From: an uncultured Clostridium sp.
Lineage (GTDB): Bacteria; Bacillota; Clostridia; TANB77; CAG-508
Assembly (NCBI GenBank): GCA_946639585.1
Contig: CAMPBS010000008.1
Location: 1 to 49,712, forward strand
Direction of reading: 5' to 3'
DNA: 49,712 nt
Positions 14,976 to 25,181 of the stretch are shown here, one piece after another (within the stretch, counting starts at the first letter, position 1; the number at the start of each line of letters is the position of its first letter). The notes beneath the pieces were generated by a model. The model searched no databases. It was given only the letters and a program-made list of their open reading frames with translations, and was not told the origin of the DNA. Position numbers and translations under genes: made by a program.

Positions 14976-15770
14976 TCAAATTTTTAATTTTTGATTTGGA
15001 TAAATCAAATTAGGATTTTTAATACCGTTTTTACTTGCAATTGCAGAAACTGTTGTATTATATTTTTTTGCAATCGCACTTAATGTGTCTCCTGCTTTTA
15101 CAATATAGTAATTATCCTGTGCTGATTTTATTTTTAGTTGTTGTCCTACATAAATCAAATTAGGATTTTTGATATTATTAATTCTTACTAGCTCGTCCAC
15201 TGTGGTTACAAACTTTTTGGCAATACCGCTTAGTGTATCTCCGGCTTTGACTGTATATGTAATATTTGCTTCTGTTGATATTGGTTGTGTTTGTTGTTCA
15301 ACTGGCTTGCTTACAACTTCAACATCAAATCTATTCAAATTATATGTTTCAATCAAATTAATTAATTTGTTAGTATATGATGGATCCGTTGCATATCCAT
15401 CCTCTCTAACATATTTACAAGCTAATTTATAATCTGTGCAACCTCTTAAATTTGCATATCTATTCATAGTTAAGAATAAATTACTGTGGTCTGCAATGCT
15501 TTCAGCCCAACTAGGATATTTTCTGAAGTTAGCATTTATTTGTACCCATTTTCCGTTATAACATTCGTTTGTTGGAAATATACAAGACTGACCATTGTAA
15601 CTACCTTTTATGCCAAATAAATTATAATTTGGTGCTACTGATAAAGAACTTCTTCCCCAGTTACTCTCTAGTATGGCTTGAGCTATTGTTAGTGATGCCA
15701 ATATTTTTGTTTTCTTCATATCTTCTTTTGCCATAGCACCAATTTTTTCTATAAATTCATTGTTATTCAT
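14976..15770 (-). CDS. Endolysin: GH73 glucosaminidase with two LysM repeats
   Basis: 264 residues from the ATG at 15770 (TTGGAGG upstream). Residues 1-155: GH73 glucosaminidase ([15 protein letters not shown] with the catalytic Glu, [43 protein letters not shown]). Two LysM repeats follow (~172-216 and ~219-264; [15 protein letters not shown] and [15 protein letters not shown]). No signal peptide, so it needs the holin encoded just upstream. Cleaves peptidoglycan glycan chains at the end of infection. AUG start. Confidence 0.92.
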   Translation of the reverse strand: MNNNEFIEKIGAMAKEDMKKTKILASLTIAQAILESNWGRSSLSVAPNYNLFGIKGSYNGQSCIFPTNECYNGKWVQINANFRKYPSWAESIADHSNLFLTMNRYANLRGCTDYKLACKYVREDGYATDPSYTNKLINLIETYNLNRFDVEVVSKPVEQQTQPISTEANITYTVKAGDTLSGIAKKFVTTVDELVRINNIKNPNLIYVGQQLKIKSAQDNYYIVKAGDTLSAIAKKYNTTVSAIASKNGIKNPNLIYPNQKLKI

Positions 15771-15785
15771 GCTTAACACCTCCAA

Positions 15786-15980
15786 TTAAAAATTCTTTTT
15801 GTCGCTAGGATTATTTAATATTGCAAATAAAGTAAGTATCTCTATTATTCCTGTACCTATTACTTTTATTGTTTCAGACAATTCCTTATTACGTAACGCA
15901 ACGATTAAACAAACTTGCATTAAAACTGCTGTCCATACTACCGGACTGCGAAGTCTTTTTTTGATTTCTTTCAAATTCAT
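15786..15980 (-). CDS. Holin, phi LC3-like
   Basis: 64 residues from the ATG at 15980 (AAAAGGAG upstream). Two hydrophobic stretches (SPVVWTAVLMQVCLIVAL; VIGTGIIEILTLFAIL) and the ending NNPSDKK, as in the Phage_holin_1 family. Forms membrane holes that let the endolysin out. Directly upstream of the lysin. Confidence 0.75.
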   Translation of the reverse strand: MNLKEIKKRLRSPVVWTAVLMQVCLIVALRNKELSETIKVIGTGIIEILTLFAILNNPSDKKNF

Positions 15981-15985
15981 AAAAA

Positions 15986-16228
15986 TCACTCCTTTTTATT
16001 AACTTCTTTTTCTAAGATACATATTCGTGTTTCATGGTCTTGGATTCTATTCTTTGCATTAGATACTTCAGCATTTAGTGAAATGATTGTATCTAGTTTT
16101 GCATTTACTGTTCCCTTCCACTCTGCGTCTTTATCGGTTTTAGAATCACGGGTTGATAACCAACCCGCAATTCCAAGTATCAGGGCTACAAGAGATATAA
16201 TAATAGTTAATACAGTTGCAATATCCAT
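15986..16228 (-). CDS. XhlA-like lysis-associated membrane protein
   Basis: 80 residues. N-terminal transmembrane helix (VLTIIISLVALILGIAGWL) followed by a charged coiled coil (TIISLNAEVSNAKNRIQDHE). Haemolysin XhlA-type proteins sit before holin/lysin genes. GGAG-preceded ATG. Confidence 0.65.
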   Translation of the reverse strand: MDIATVLTIIISLVALILGIAGWLSTRDSKTDKDAEWKGTVNAKLDTIISLNAEVSNAKNRIQDHETRICILEKEVNKKE

Positions 16229-16525
16229 CTACTCCACCTCTTTTTCAGGTGTTTCAACTGGTGTTTCGGTTTCTTCTATGGTGCCGACATTTGTGTCGGT
16301 AGGTTCTTCATTGATACCGGTTTCTTCGCCGGTATCAACTTCAACAGTTTCTAGCAATCCCTCTAACCATTCAGCTAATTCTTCGTAGTCATCATCTAAT
16401 AGCTTACCTTCATCGTTTAATCTTTCTGCCTCCATCATTGCAAATGCTATTGAATATTCTCCACTTTGTACTAATTGCATGATAGCTTTCTTTTTTCTTT
16501 CACTTTTTTTCTCTAATATAGTCAT
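16229..16525 (-). CDS. Hypothetical protein with acidic tail
   Basis: 98 residues, ATG after AAGGAG. N-terminal basic helix (LEKKSERKKKAIMQ), then an acidic Thr/Glu/Val tail (VETPEKEVE). Between fibre and lysis genes; XkdX-like small proteins are common here, but the match is not clear. Confidence 0.55.
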   Translation of the reverse strand: MTILEKKSERKKKAIMQLVQSGEYSIAFAMMEAERLNDEGKLLDDDYEELAEWLEGLLETVEVDTGEETGINEEPTDTNVGTIEETETPVETPEKEVE

Positions 16526-16541
16526 ATTTTACAACTCCTTC

Positions 16542-19283
16542 CTACTCTAACAATGCTAATCGGCTTTCAATATTATCTAGCCTTGCATTTTGCTTTTCAT
16601 TTTTTATTTTATTTGATTGCTTATATGTTAGTTCCATTACTGGTTCTAGGTTGTCCGTTTCAACATAAAAATGATTTACTCCGTGATACATTTGAACCTT
16701 TAGCAATGCTTCTAGTTGTGAAATTAGTGTTTGGTCTGTGATTGGCTCATACGTTGTTTCTAATGCTGGTACATACATCGTTAATGGATTTTCTGCAAAA
16801 AATTGTGCAATTCCTCCTATACTTTCCTCTTGCAATCTTGATTTTTTTACAGAACAAACAATTTGATTAGTATTATCGTTGTGTAATGCAATCCCCTCTG
16901 CATTCCTAACATTATTACTGTCTGTTCGGTCGCCATCTGGCTTTAAATATTTCCCTGTCATTTTATCACAAATTATTGCTATTACTGACCCTAGTTTTTT
17001 ATGGTCTAAATTAAAAACACACGCTAACAGATTTTCAGCTATATATGATGTAACTAATTTGAAATTCGATTGCCCAGTACCATTATTTATAAACTTTGTT
17101 ACATTTTTTTCTACTTGAAAATTTCCGTTTTCATATATTATTCTATCTTGTGCTACTACATTGCCGTTATTATCTTTTATTTTGCAAATCTCCATTGAAT
17201 TATATTCTTCATATTCAGTTGCTACTGTGCCTTCTTCAAATTGAATATTGTAACAATTAATATCATATGCGAATCTAATGTATCCACTTTGTGTTGGTGT
17301 AATACTAAATACTTTATCTGTAACTTTATATTTTTGTCCTGATATGTATTGTTTATCATTATCATAAAATACTAGTGAACGATCATCTGAATTTGCGAAA
17401 CTGTCACACTTAAATGATATTGTATAATTTTGATTAGCTTTTACTTTGACGTAATTCGATAAATTTGAAACATTACTATCCCCAGTTGTTCCACTATTCT
17501 GTATATAAGTGTTTAATATTGATTTATTTACATCGAATTTATTTTTTTTGCTAAAATCTAGTTCATATAATCTTTCTTTATATGGTTCATATGATATTGT
17601 TGAAAAATCATAACTTTCAACTTCCTCAATTTCAATGTCTTCGAATTGTGGCAATTTTGCTAAAGCAGAATAATTCTTTAATAAAATATAACCTTTACCT
17701 TGGGCATATTCGCCTTTGTTATTCTTATCTATATTTTTGCACTCGAAATAATAATTTTGCCTTTTTCCTGTTGATGTTATAGAATATGATGATGGATTTA
17801 TCATAAAACTTTCATTTCTGTAATATGAATTTCCTACAGATTTGTCTATAAATGATATTACATATTTTTTCCCTACTTCAAAATCAGCATCAACATATAT
17901 TGAATAACCATATTGATACGTTGCATCGCCATTTACATATTTTTTGCACAAATTCTTTCCAACATGTTTAATAACATTTGCACCTTTTACTACTTTTATT
18001 TCTTGCGTATAGTTTGGGTTAGGTGATGGTTGTCCACCACAATATTCTTCAAAATCTGTATTATCATCGTCTGTTACCATTATTTTTATTCTAAAATTGT
18101 TACATATAGCTCCCTGATCAATCCTAATACTATTAAGCGTTGAATTGTAATTATATCTAGATTGCATTATTACATTTTTTTCTTTTGATATATCACTTAG
18201 ATCTAGTGTTGTATCCCTATAATAACCGCCATCAAAAAATCTAATTCTTAGATATCCAGATACAGAACCACCTGTGCAAAAGGCACAAAAATTAGTTTTT
18301 TGTGCTGTTATTTCTAACTTATTGCTTAAAAAATTAAATACTGTATTATCTGTAGTACAAGTTCCATTGAAAGTTATTTCATGAGTATTTTCATCATAAG
18401 AACAAGTAATTCCATTTTTGGTTGTTTGTTCAATTTTTGAACTATCTAGTTTGTTCTTCCCACTCAACTGCTTCTGCTCAGTGTTTCCACCAATCAAAAT
18501 ACTTCCATCCCACTCCGCACTATCATCTACATCTATTGTTGTTCCTTCTGCTGTATTTGTGTCAAATTCGGTGTCGATTAGTTTTGTAATTTTATTGTTA
18601 GTGTTTATAACTTCATCTGCATTTTCATTAAATTCATTTGTTTTTACAACAGCATTATTATTAAAATCTAATGTTTTTTGACTCGCACTATTGTCGAAAT
18701 CTTCTGTCTTATTTGTTACGTTACTGTTAAAATCATTTGTTTTACTTTCAGCATTAGTGTTAAAATCTTCAATTTTTTCAGTTGCATTATCATTAAACTC
18801 TGTTGTTTTAGTTGTAGCATTAGTATTAAATTCGTTAGTTTTATTAGTTGCATTTGTGTTGAAATCCGATGTTTTACTTTCAGCATTCCTATTAAATGCA
18901 GATATATTATCACTTGCAACCCCATTCAATTCTGTTTCTTTTGCTGTTTCGTAACTATCTAAGCTTGATTTTAAATCATCCTCGCAATCCTCAACATAAT
19001 TATCTATTTCAGTCTTTTTCCCATTTGTATATGTATCCATTTCTGTCTTAGATTCAGCTACAACTGCTTGTTTAAAACTTTCCTTATCTTGCTCTGTAAA
19101 AATACCTTTTTCAGCGATTAATTGCCAATATTCTGTATTGGTTACTGCTATACCTGTACAAGTCTTTAAACATACATATGAACAACCATCATATGTTACT
19201 ACATCTAATCGTTTATATTCAGTTACATTTGAATAACTACCTCGTGGTGTCATTCCTACTTTTCCTAAAACTGTTTTAGCCAT
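16542..19283 (-). CDS. Long tail fibre / receptor-binding protein
   Basis: 913 residues, ATG after GGAGGTAGAG. N-terminal ~65 residues resemble the phage fibre domain (KTVLGKVGMTPRGSYSNVTE, YRLDVVTYDG-type, YWQLIAEKG). Residues ~125-230 are a run of ~11-residue repeats (FNTNATNKTNE, FNTNATTKTTE and so on), probably a trimeric coiled stalk. The rest (~240-880) is beta-rich with carbohydrate-binding-module-like jelly-roll pieces (ISFKCDSFANSDDRSLVFYD). A short coiled coil ends it. Binds the host surface. Confidence 0.75.
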   Translation of the reverse strand: MAKTVLGKVGMTPRGSYSNVTEYKRLDVVTYDGCSYVCLKTCTGIAVTNTEYWQLIAEKGIFTEQDKESFKQAVVAESKTEMDTYTNGKKTEIDNYVEDCEDDLKSSLDSYETAKETELNGVASDNISAFNRNAESKTSDFNTNATNKTNEFNTNATTKTTEFNDNATEKIEDFNTNAESKTNDFNSNVTNKTEDFDNSASQKTLDFNNNAVVKTNEFNENADEVINTNNKITKLIDTEFDTNTAEGTTIDVDDSAEWDGSILIGGNTEQKQLSGKNKLDSSKIEQTTKNGITCSYDENTHEITFNGTCTTDNTVFNFLSNKLEITAQKTNFCAFCTGGSVSGYLRIRFFDGGYYRDTTLDLSDISKEKNVIMQSRYNYNSTLNSIRIDQGAICNNFRIKIMVTDDDNTDFEEYCGGQPSPNPNYTQEIKVVKGANVIKHVGKNLCKKYVNGDATYQYGYSIYVDADFEVGKKYVISFIDKSVGNSYYRNESFMINPSSYSITSTGKRQNYYFECKNIDKNNKGEYAQGKGYILLKNYSALAKLPQFEDIEIEEVESYDFSTISYEPYKERLYELDFSKKNKFDVNKSILNTYIQNSGTTGDSNVSNLSNYVKVKANQNYTISFKCDSFANSDDRSLVFYDNDKQYISGQKYKVTDKVFSITPTQSGYIRFAYDINCYNIQFEEGTVATEYEEYNSMEICKIKDNNGNVVAQDRIIYENGNFQVEKNVTKFINNGTGQSNFKLVTSYIAENLLACVFNLDHKKLGSVIAIICDKMTGKYLKPDGDRTDSNNVRNAEGIALHNDNTNQIVCSVKKSRLQEESIGGIAQFFAENPLTMYVPALETTYEPITDQTLISQLEALLKVQMYHGVNHFYVETDNLEPVMELTYKQSNKIKNEKQNARLDNIESRLALLE

Positions 19284-20097
19284 TTATTATCTCTACCTCC
19301 AATTCTCCTGTATTTTCATTAAAATCGAAACTCGTATTTGCTAACTTTTCGGCTGTGTTTATTATTAAATCCATATCATTATTTACTTCAAACGTTGCAA
19401 ATTGTATTGCAGTTGCCATATCTTTTACACCATCTGCTATTGTTTCAATTTCTTCTTTTCTTTCATCTGCATTGTTATTAAAATTATTAGTTTTTTCTGT
19501 TGCATTTTCGTTGAAATCATTGGTTTTATTTGTTGAATTGGCATTAAAATCATTTGTTTTTTCTATAGCATTTTGATTGTATTCATCTGTTAAATCTTTG
19601 ATATTTGCTACTGCATCATCTACTTTTTTATTTCTTTCTACTTCTGCCTCATATCTGTCCTGTTCTGCTTCTTCTACAGATTGCTCTAGTGCATTTATTT
19701 CAGCTATTTTACTATCAAAGACATCAATCCATGATGGATATTGATCTGGTATTTCTTCATCACTTTCTATTGTGTCCAATATTCTGAAGTGCATAATTTT
19801 ACTAACAAATTTAGGAATACCTTTTTCGTTTTCGGGTTCTGTTATTTTAAAACATATATCAATACTAGAATCCTCTAGTAACGAACTCAATATATCTAAT
19901 GTATAACAATCTTCTTGCTTGTCCATTAATATTGAACCTTTTCCTTCAATATATAAACGACATGCACCATCAACGAATGGCTGTGGCTTAAATATTATCT
20001 TTCCTTGTAAATTCTCGCTTGTTATTCCCAATGTGTCGTTGCTAGCAACAATTTGATTAGTTTCACTATTAACATTTATTTGTATATCTTTTCGCAT
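19276..20097 (-). CDS. BppU-like baseplate upper protein
   Basis: 273 residues from the ATG at 20097 (GGAGGTGCAAT upstream). The first ~130 residues are a beta domain (IQINVNSETNQIVASNDTLG, FKPQPFVDGACRLYIEGKG) as in the N-terminal domain of lactococcal-type BppU. Then FNANSTNKTND / FNENATEKTNN repeats, the same type as in the neighbouring fibre, and a helical end. Likely links the fibre to the baseplate. Its stop overlaps the fibre start. Confidence 0.65.
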   Translation of the reverse strand: MRKDIQINVNSETNQIVASNDTLGITSENLQGKIIFKPQPFVDGACRLYIEGKGSILMDKQEDCYTLDILSSLLEDSSIDICFKITEPENEKGIPKFVSKIMHFRILDTIESDEEIPDQYPSWIDVFDSKIAEINALEQSVEEAEQDRYEAEVERNKKVDDAVANIKDLTDEYNQNAIEKTNDFNANSTNKTNDFNENATEKTNNFNNNADERKEEIETIADGVKDMATAIQFATFEVNNDMDLIINTAEKLANTSFDFNENTGELEVEIING

Positions 20098-20110
20098 ATT
20101 GCACCTCCTA

Positions 20111-21295
20111 TTATGGTAATTCAAAAATTTTGATAGTTGTTCCAGCTGTAATTTGTTTTCCTTCTGTAACAGAAAATGTAAATTTATTTATTGTTTCTGT
20201 GTATGAACCTAACATTGTTTCAATGTTAGTGCTTATTCCTTCTCCACTACCAGTACAATTATAATGCCCCATTGCTCTAACCCACGCTGAACCACTAGTA
20301 CCAGCAAAATATGTAATTAATATTTCTGACTGTAACCCATAGCCTATTAATCCGCGTGCAATTCTTATATAATCTGTACTTGAAAATGTATTAACAATAT
20401 TCCCTCTTTCACTTCCAAATATTATATTTCTAGCACCAGTTGGAGTAACATCATTCATATTCATTTTTAAGTTATAAATGCTATCTCCCTCGCCAGAAAG
20501 AGAACCTACAACAAATATCTTATATGATTTTCCTAATTCAAATGAAAAATCAGTTGTCGTAAATCCGTTTGTATCATTTTCTGTAATTACTTTTTCATAT
20601 ATTAATCTTGGTGTTGTTTCTTTTAATTTTTTTCCTTGCCTTGCACTTAAAGCGTCTGTTTCACTTGTACTATTTAGTCCATCTACTACTGTTGCTACTA
20701 AACCTGCTGACTGTTTTGCTTTTATAATAAAGTTTAAAACTATATACGGCTGTAGGTTGTTATGAGGTTGATTTTCCCCAGTATTTTTTGTTAAGTTTGC
20801 TGTGTAACTTGTATCACTCATAAACGGCCATCTAGGGTCTCCACTTGCATATGGCTGTGCACTTGCACTTTCATTTACTGGCATAACGTGATTATGGCTT
20901 GGCATTTCGGAGGTTGTTAGTATATGTGTTTTTTCTCCGCCCGTTTCACCTAACACATCAAATTCGGTTTGTACTGCATCTTTCCCTACTGGCACACGTC
21001 CCTTAAGATTAGGCAAATTAAATGTTGTACTTCCATTTCCATTGCCATATGTTGTACCAATAACACTAAATAACAAGGCATACTCTGTTCTACTTACTGC
21101 TGAACCATCACACAAAAGATAATTAGATGGGATATTATTTGAACTCCATGGGATTACAGAACCTACAGGCAATGTATCGCCAGAAACTCCACCAATTGCA
21201 ATTGCAGTTTCAACATTGTCTTGTAACTTGTTTAGTCTTTCAGCAGTCATCGGAGTGCTTGTATCTGGAAAATCTTTAAATTCTATCTTGTCCCT
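20111..21295 (-). CDS. Tail collar / fibre-tip protein, AGG start
   Basis: 394 residues from AGG at 21295, 5 bases after AAGGAGG. The restored N-terminus reads DKIEFKDFPDTSTPMTAERL, a very conserved start of phage tail proteins. Residues ~45-180 are a tail-collar (Phage_Col) domain: VGSVIPWSSNNIPSNYLLCD, FNLPNLKGRVPVG, EMPSHNH, NLQPYIVLNFIIKA. The C-terminal ~190 residues form a separate beta domain, probably host-binding. A TTG at 21319 lies before the Shine-Dalgarno sequence and so is unlikely. Overlaps the end of the tail hub gene. Confidence 0.88.
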   Translation of the reverse strand, partial: RDKIEFKDFPDTSTPMTAERLNKLQDNVETAIAIGGVSGDTLPVGSVIPWSSNNIPSNYLLCDGSAVSRTEYALLFSVIGTTYGNGNGSTTFNLPNLKGRVPVGKDAVQTEFDVLGETGGEKTHILTTSEMPSHNHVMPVNESASAQPYASGDPRWPFMSDTSYTANLTKNTGENQPHNNLQPYIVLNFIIKAKQSAGLVATVVDGLNSTSETDALSARQGKKLKETTPRLIYEKVITENDTNGFTTTDFSFELGKSYKIFVVGSLSGEGDSIYNLKMNMNDVTPTGARNIIFGSERGNIVNTFSSTDYIRIARGLIGYGLQSEILITYFAGTSGSAWVRAMGHYNCTGSGEGISTNIETMLGSYTETINKFTFSVTEGKQITAGTTIKIFELP

Positions 21296-24200
21296 TTTTT
21301 TCCTCCTTGAATTTATCAATATATTTTTCTTTTACTTTTTGTAATTTGCATTTTTCTTTTTTCTCTATATAATTTACATCAATTTTTTCTCCGAAATCTT
21401 TTATATACTTTTCTTTTTTTATGTTTTTATCTTTAACTTTTTTTATCTTTAATTCGGCATATAAATAATCGATTAATTCTTGTTGTTGTTGAACCGCTTT
21501 TGTTAAGTTGGCTATAATATATCTTTCGTTAATAGTCCAGTTATAATCAACTATTTCATTGTTTTCATCTACTATTTCATATTTATTTACTAGTCTTTTA
21601 TCTATATTCTCTAATTCCTGAGCTATATAACCTATATCTTCATGCTTTCCGTCCTTTTTCCAGTCAAAAGCATAGTGTGGAATAGCTTTGATTAACTCTA
21701 ATGAGTTTTTGTTAGATGTTTCTATGTTATTTTTTAATCTTGCATCAGACGTCCAATCTGGTGAAAAATAATATTGTGAACCATCATTTTTAGTTGTCAC
21801 ATATAGATAACTGCCCGATTGTGCAATACTTACAGTAGAACAATTACATACATCCGGAACATTCTCCGCTTCTACGTGTCCTAAAGATAAATACCCTGTA
21901 TTACTTAAATAAAGATTATCTGCAAATATAGTTTGTGCTGAAATAGAACCATTTGTGAAGTTTAACGTATATCCTCCACCAGTATTTTGATATAATTCTA
22001 TTACAGAATTTTGGTTGCTATCTAACAATGTTATATTTCCTTGACCTATTATTGCTACTGTTTTTCCATTTAATGTTCTTACCATTATATTTGAACCATC
22101 TTTTATTAAAAAGACTAAGCCTCCACTGTCTTTATCTATAAATGGGCTTTGTGAAGCAGATTCATCTCCATCGTCAAATATTAACTTTTCTTTTACATGT
22201 ACTCCTTGGTTTTGATTTGTGCTTACCCTCCCCCAATAAAACATTGGATAATAGTATTTATTGCCGTCACTTTGAGAAGTCATTGACACACTAAATCCTA
22301 AGGCTGTATTATATATTCCTTGATTGTTTTCAACATTATCACCATCTACATTGAAAAATAGAGTTGGCAAATTACTTGATGGCATTGCTGTGGTTTCTAC
22401 TATTCTTTTATTTTGGTCATAAAAATGTTGCCCTTCTTGGTCTATTGTCATTAATAATTGATTATTTTGATTTCTAATTGCTAAGCAAACTTTTCCATCT
22501 ACAACTTCTAGTTGTATATATTCGCTTATTCTATTCCAAGCATATTTTACTGCTTCTGAATTTTGCGCTACCAATAAAGAAAATTCATCTTCTCCAACTT
22601 TTTTACTAACTTCTGTCATTATCCCTTCTGCTGTCTCAGTAACAGTAGTATTCATTTCTACTTTAGTAGCAAAAGTCTCAATATAATCATTATCAATTAA
22701 ATATCGTGCATATAAATTTAACATAAACGGTTCTAAAACATATACATAAGTGTTGTTTTTAAAACTTTTAAGATGTATTTCTCCAAGGTTGCTTTCAATT
22801 GGTGTTTCTAGCTCATATTTTTCTCCGTTATTATCTAAACCAACTTTTCTTGTTAATTTTATATTGTTCTCTATAATATAAACTTCATCATAAACATTTT
22901 CATTCAAATATCTTAAAGGCTCTAATAATTCAATTTCGTTTTTTTGTGCTTCACTACTTATATTACCTCTGCCATTCTTATCAACAACTAAGGTAATATA
23001 TTGTCCTACTGGATATAAATTTGAATTTGGATATGTTGTACTTGAAGGATATACATATTCCATAGTTCCAGCTATTTTTACTTCTAGGATTGTGTCAGTT
23101 AAATCCGAAGTTTCTTCCAATTTAATTTCTCCAGCTCCAACAACCTCTCTGTCGAAAACTGTAATATCTTTTAGTTCTTCTTTTATTCCGTTTACATCTT
23201 GCTCAACACTAGTTAGTTTTGTTTCATATTCGCTTTGTTCTTCAATAATATCTTCTATTCGTCCATTAATTTTATCAACTGAACGTTCAACTTTTCTTAA
23301 AGTTTGTCTAGTAGTATTATTTGAACTATAGTTTTTTTGGACTTCGGTTTCTGCACTAGCTTTTGTTGTTCCGCTATATCCTCCATCATACTTAAAAACA
23401 CTGTCTAATATATAACTAGTAAAACTAATATCCTCTGTATCTTTAATTTCAATTCCGTCGCCTAGTTCCATATATGGCAATCCATAATCTTGCATTTCGT
23501 ATGGAATAAATTCAATACCGTCTAATACATTAAACAATTGAACTATAGTTTTTTGTCTCTCTACTTCATTAATCAAAAAATAATTATCTGAGATTGTTAT
23601 GTTCTTTTCCCCTTGAGCTTCAAATTTTATATAATTAAAATTTTTGTCACTAGCTCTTGAAATATATGGTTTTATTTCTCCGCTTTGGATTTTATTAATT
23701 ATATTTTGACCTTCTGTATTAGAATTATCATTTGGATTATAAATTGTAACTCCTAAATATTTAACGTTTTCCAATGTTTTAATAGTATTATTCGCAATAG
23801 CACCTATACTTGATACAAATCTCTTATTTTCATCATATGTTCTTATAACAAATCTGTAATTATTATTGTTTACATTAAAATAAAATGATTCATTTTTTGG
23901 AATTTCTAATAATTCAGTCAATCTTGCTCTTCCATTACTAACACTTTTATTTCCATTGTTAATGTCATATTGTCCTAGTTCCCAATTTTCAAAACATAAA
24001 TTTTGATTTTTTGAAGTATATAATATACTTGTTTGATTTTTTAAATTTGTACTTTCTCCTTCAATATCTGACAAATTCAACGTCACAGAATTGATTTTCC
24101 CGTATTTTTTATTTTTAGACAACGAATTATATATGTCACCATCAAAAGTCTCTAATTTTTCATTCTCAACAAGATTTACTAACTTCACCTTGTTTTGAGC

Positions 24201-24785
24201 AGTTATTTTAGCAAACCCACCACATAATTGACAAATTTGTTCTAAAACAAACCTTCTATTCTCATTATTTGTAAATGGATTGCCTAAAACTTGATAATTT
24301 CCATTAACTATATTTTCATTTTCAAGCTGTAATCCTACTTGTGAGCATAAATTTGTTAAAAAGTTATATAATGAAATAGGATATGTGTTATTGTCCGTAT
24401 AAGGAGTATCAAATTTAATCAAATAATCATAACCTGTAAAGCTTGTTTTTTGTGTTACTTCATCTGTTTTTGGAATATCTATAATAAATTTACCTAATAA
24501 GATGTATTCTATTTCTTGATTATTCATTATTCCAGTATATACTTCTATTGTTTTTCCTTCTAAGTTAATATTACTCTCAGCCAACAAATTAACTGTTATT
24601 TTTTTGCATGCAGTTGCTCCAACAAATGTATTGTTTTTATAGCAATTACCTTCAATTTGAAAATCAACTATATAATCATTATCAAATATATCTATATTAT
24701 CTTCAATTATATGTATCTTTGCATATTTAAGAGGATTTGAACTATCTTTACATGATTGCTTAAAATTATTACTTACACTAATCCT
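21276..24785 (-). CDS. Tail hub/tip protein with S74 chaperone domain, AGG start
   Basis: 1169 residues from AGG at 24785, 8 bases after AGGAGG. N-terminus ISVSNNFKQSCKDSSNPLKY is typical for Firmicute phage tail tip proteins; an in-frame TTG at 24587 would drop 66 such residues. ~1-450: Gp37/tail-hub-like region (FLTNLCSQVGLQLENENI, MELGDGIEI). Middle: Sgp/fibre-like regions with predicted coiled coils. ~1050-1130: Peptidase_S74 intramolecular chaperone (SDARLKNNIE, YAFDWKKDGKHEDIGYIAQE), which trimerises fibres and cuts itself off at the Ser. A basic Lys-rich tail follows. Confidence 0.85.
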   Translation of the reverse strand, partial: RISVSNNFKQSCKDSSNPLKYAKIHIIEDNIDIFDNDYIVDFQIEGNCYKNNTFVGATACKKITVNLLAESNINLEGKTIEVYTGIMNNQEIEYILLGKFIIDIPKTDEVTQKTSFTGYDYLIKFDTPYTDNNTYPISLYNFLTNLCSQVGLQLENENIVNGNYQVLGNPFTNNENRRFVLEQICQLCGGFAKITAQNKVKLVNLVENEKLETFDGDIYNSLSKNKKYGKINSVTLNLSDIEGESTNLKNQTSILYTSKNQNLCFENWELGQYDINNGNKSVSNGRARLTELLEIPKNESFYFNVNNNNYRFVIRTYDENKRFVSSIGAIANNTIKTLENVKYLGVTIYNPNDNSNTEGQNIINKIQSGEIKPYISRASDKNFNYIKFEAQGEKNITISDNYFLINEVERQKTIVQLFNVLDGIEFIPYEMQDYGLPYMELGDGIEIKDTEDISFTSYILDSVFKYDGGYSGTTKASAETEVQKNYSSNNTTRQTLRKVERSVDKINGRIEDIIEEQSEYETKLTSVEQDVNGIKEELKDITVFDREVVGAGEIKLEETSDLTDTILEVKIAGTMEYVYPSSTTYPNSNLYPVGQYITLVVDKNGRGNISSEAQKNEIELLEPLRYLNENVYDEVYIIENNIKLTRKVGLDNNGEKYELETPIESNLGEIHLKSFKNNTYVYVLEPFMLNLYARYLIDNDYIETFATKVEMNTTVTETAEGIMTEVSKKVGEDEFSLLVAQNSEAVKYAWNRISEYIQLEVVDGKVCLAIRNQNNQLLMTIDQEGQHFYDQNKRIVETTAMPSSNLPTLFFNVDGDNVENNQGIYNTALGFSVSMTSQSDGNKYYYPMFYWGRVSTNQNQGVHVKEKLIFDDGDESASQSPFIDKDSGGLVFLIKDGSNIMVRTLNGKTVAIIGQGNITLLDSNQNSVIELYQNTGGGYTLNFTNGSISAQTIFADNLYLSNTGYLSLGHVEAENVPDVCNCSTVSIAQSGSYLYVTTKNDGSQYYFSPDWTSDARLKNNIETSNKNSLELIKAIPHYAFDWKKDGKHEDIGYIAQELENIDKRLVNKYEIVDENNEIVDYNWTINERYIIANLTKAVQQQQELIDYLYAELKIKKVKDKNIKKEKYIKDFGEKIDVNYIEKKEKCKLQKVKEKYIDKFKEEKKGQDRI

Positions 24786-24797
24786 ATTTCATACCTC

Positions 24798-25169
24798 CTA
24801 TAACTCTATTAATGATACTTCTAATGGTTCATATAAAATTCCTACATCTGTTCTATCCCATTTCATAGTTATTTTTCTATCTCCTCTGTAACATTCTGCT
24901 GTTCTGTATTCACCAGTATATGGATTAAAATATCGAACTGAATATGTTTTTAAAATTTTAATTACGTTAAAAAAAGTCTGTGCTTGTTCTTGTGTCATAG
25001 AAGGAGTATGTAGAACAATTTTGTATTTTTCATTAACTGGATTATATCTCATATTCCCTCTTGCATTTCTTCCGCTCTCTAAACTTAAATCATACCATTC
25101 TACATCTATACTTGAACAATAATCAGTTAAGTCTATTCCATCTACTGTTACTATGCTTTCTACATACCT
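24798..25169 (-). CDS. Tail protein (distal-tail-like), AGG start
   Basis: 123 residues from AGG at 25169, 8 bases after AGGAGG. Restored part: YVESIVTVDGIDLTDYCSSI, then a body with YKIVLHTPSMTQEQAQTFFN, VRYFNPYTGEYRTAECYRGD. Resembles the small tail protein found between tape measure and tail hub in many Firmicute phages (DUF6711-like, name uncertain). The internal ATG at 25052 has no ribosome-binding site. Confidence 0.78.
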   Translation of the reverse strand, partial: RYVESIVTVDGIDLTDYCSSIDVEWYDLSLESGRNARGNMRYNPVNEKYKIVLHTPSMTQEQAQTFFNVIKILKTYSVRYFNPYTGEYRTAECYRGDRKITMKWDRTDVGILYEPLEVSLIEL

Positions 25170-25181
25170 GTTTCATTCCTC

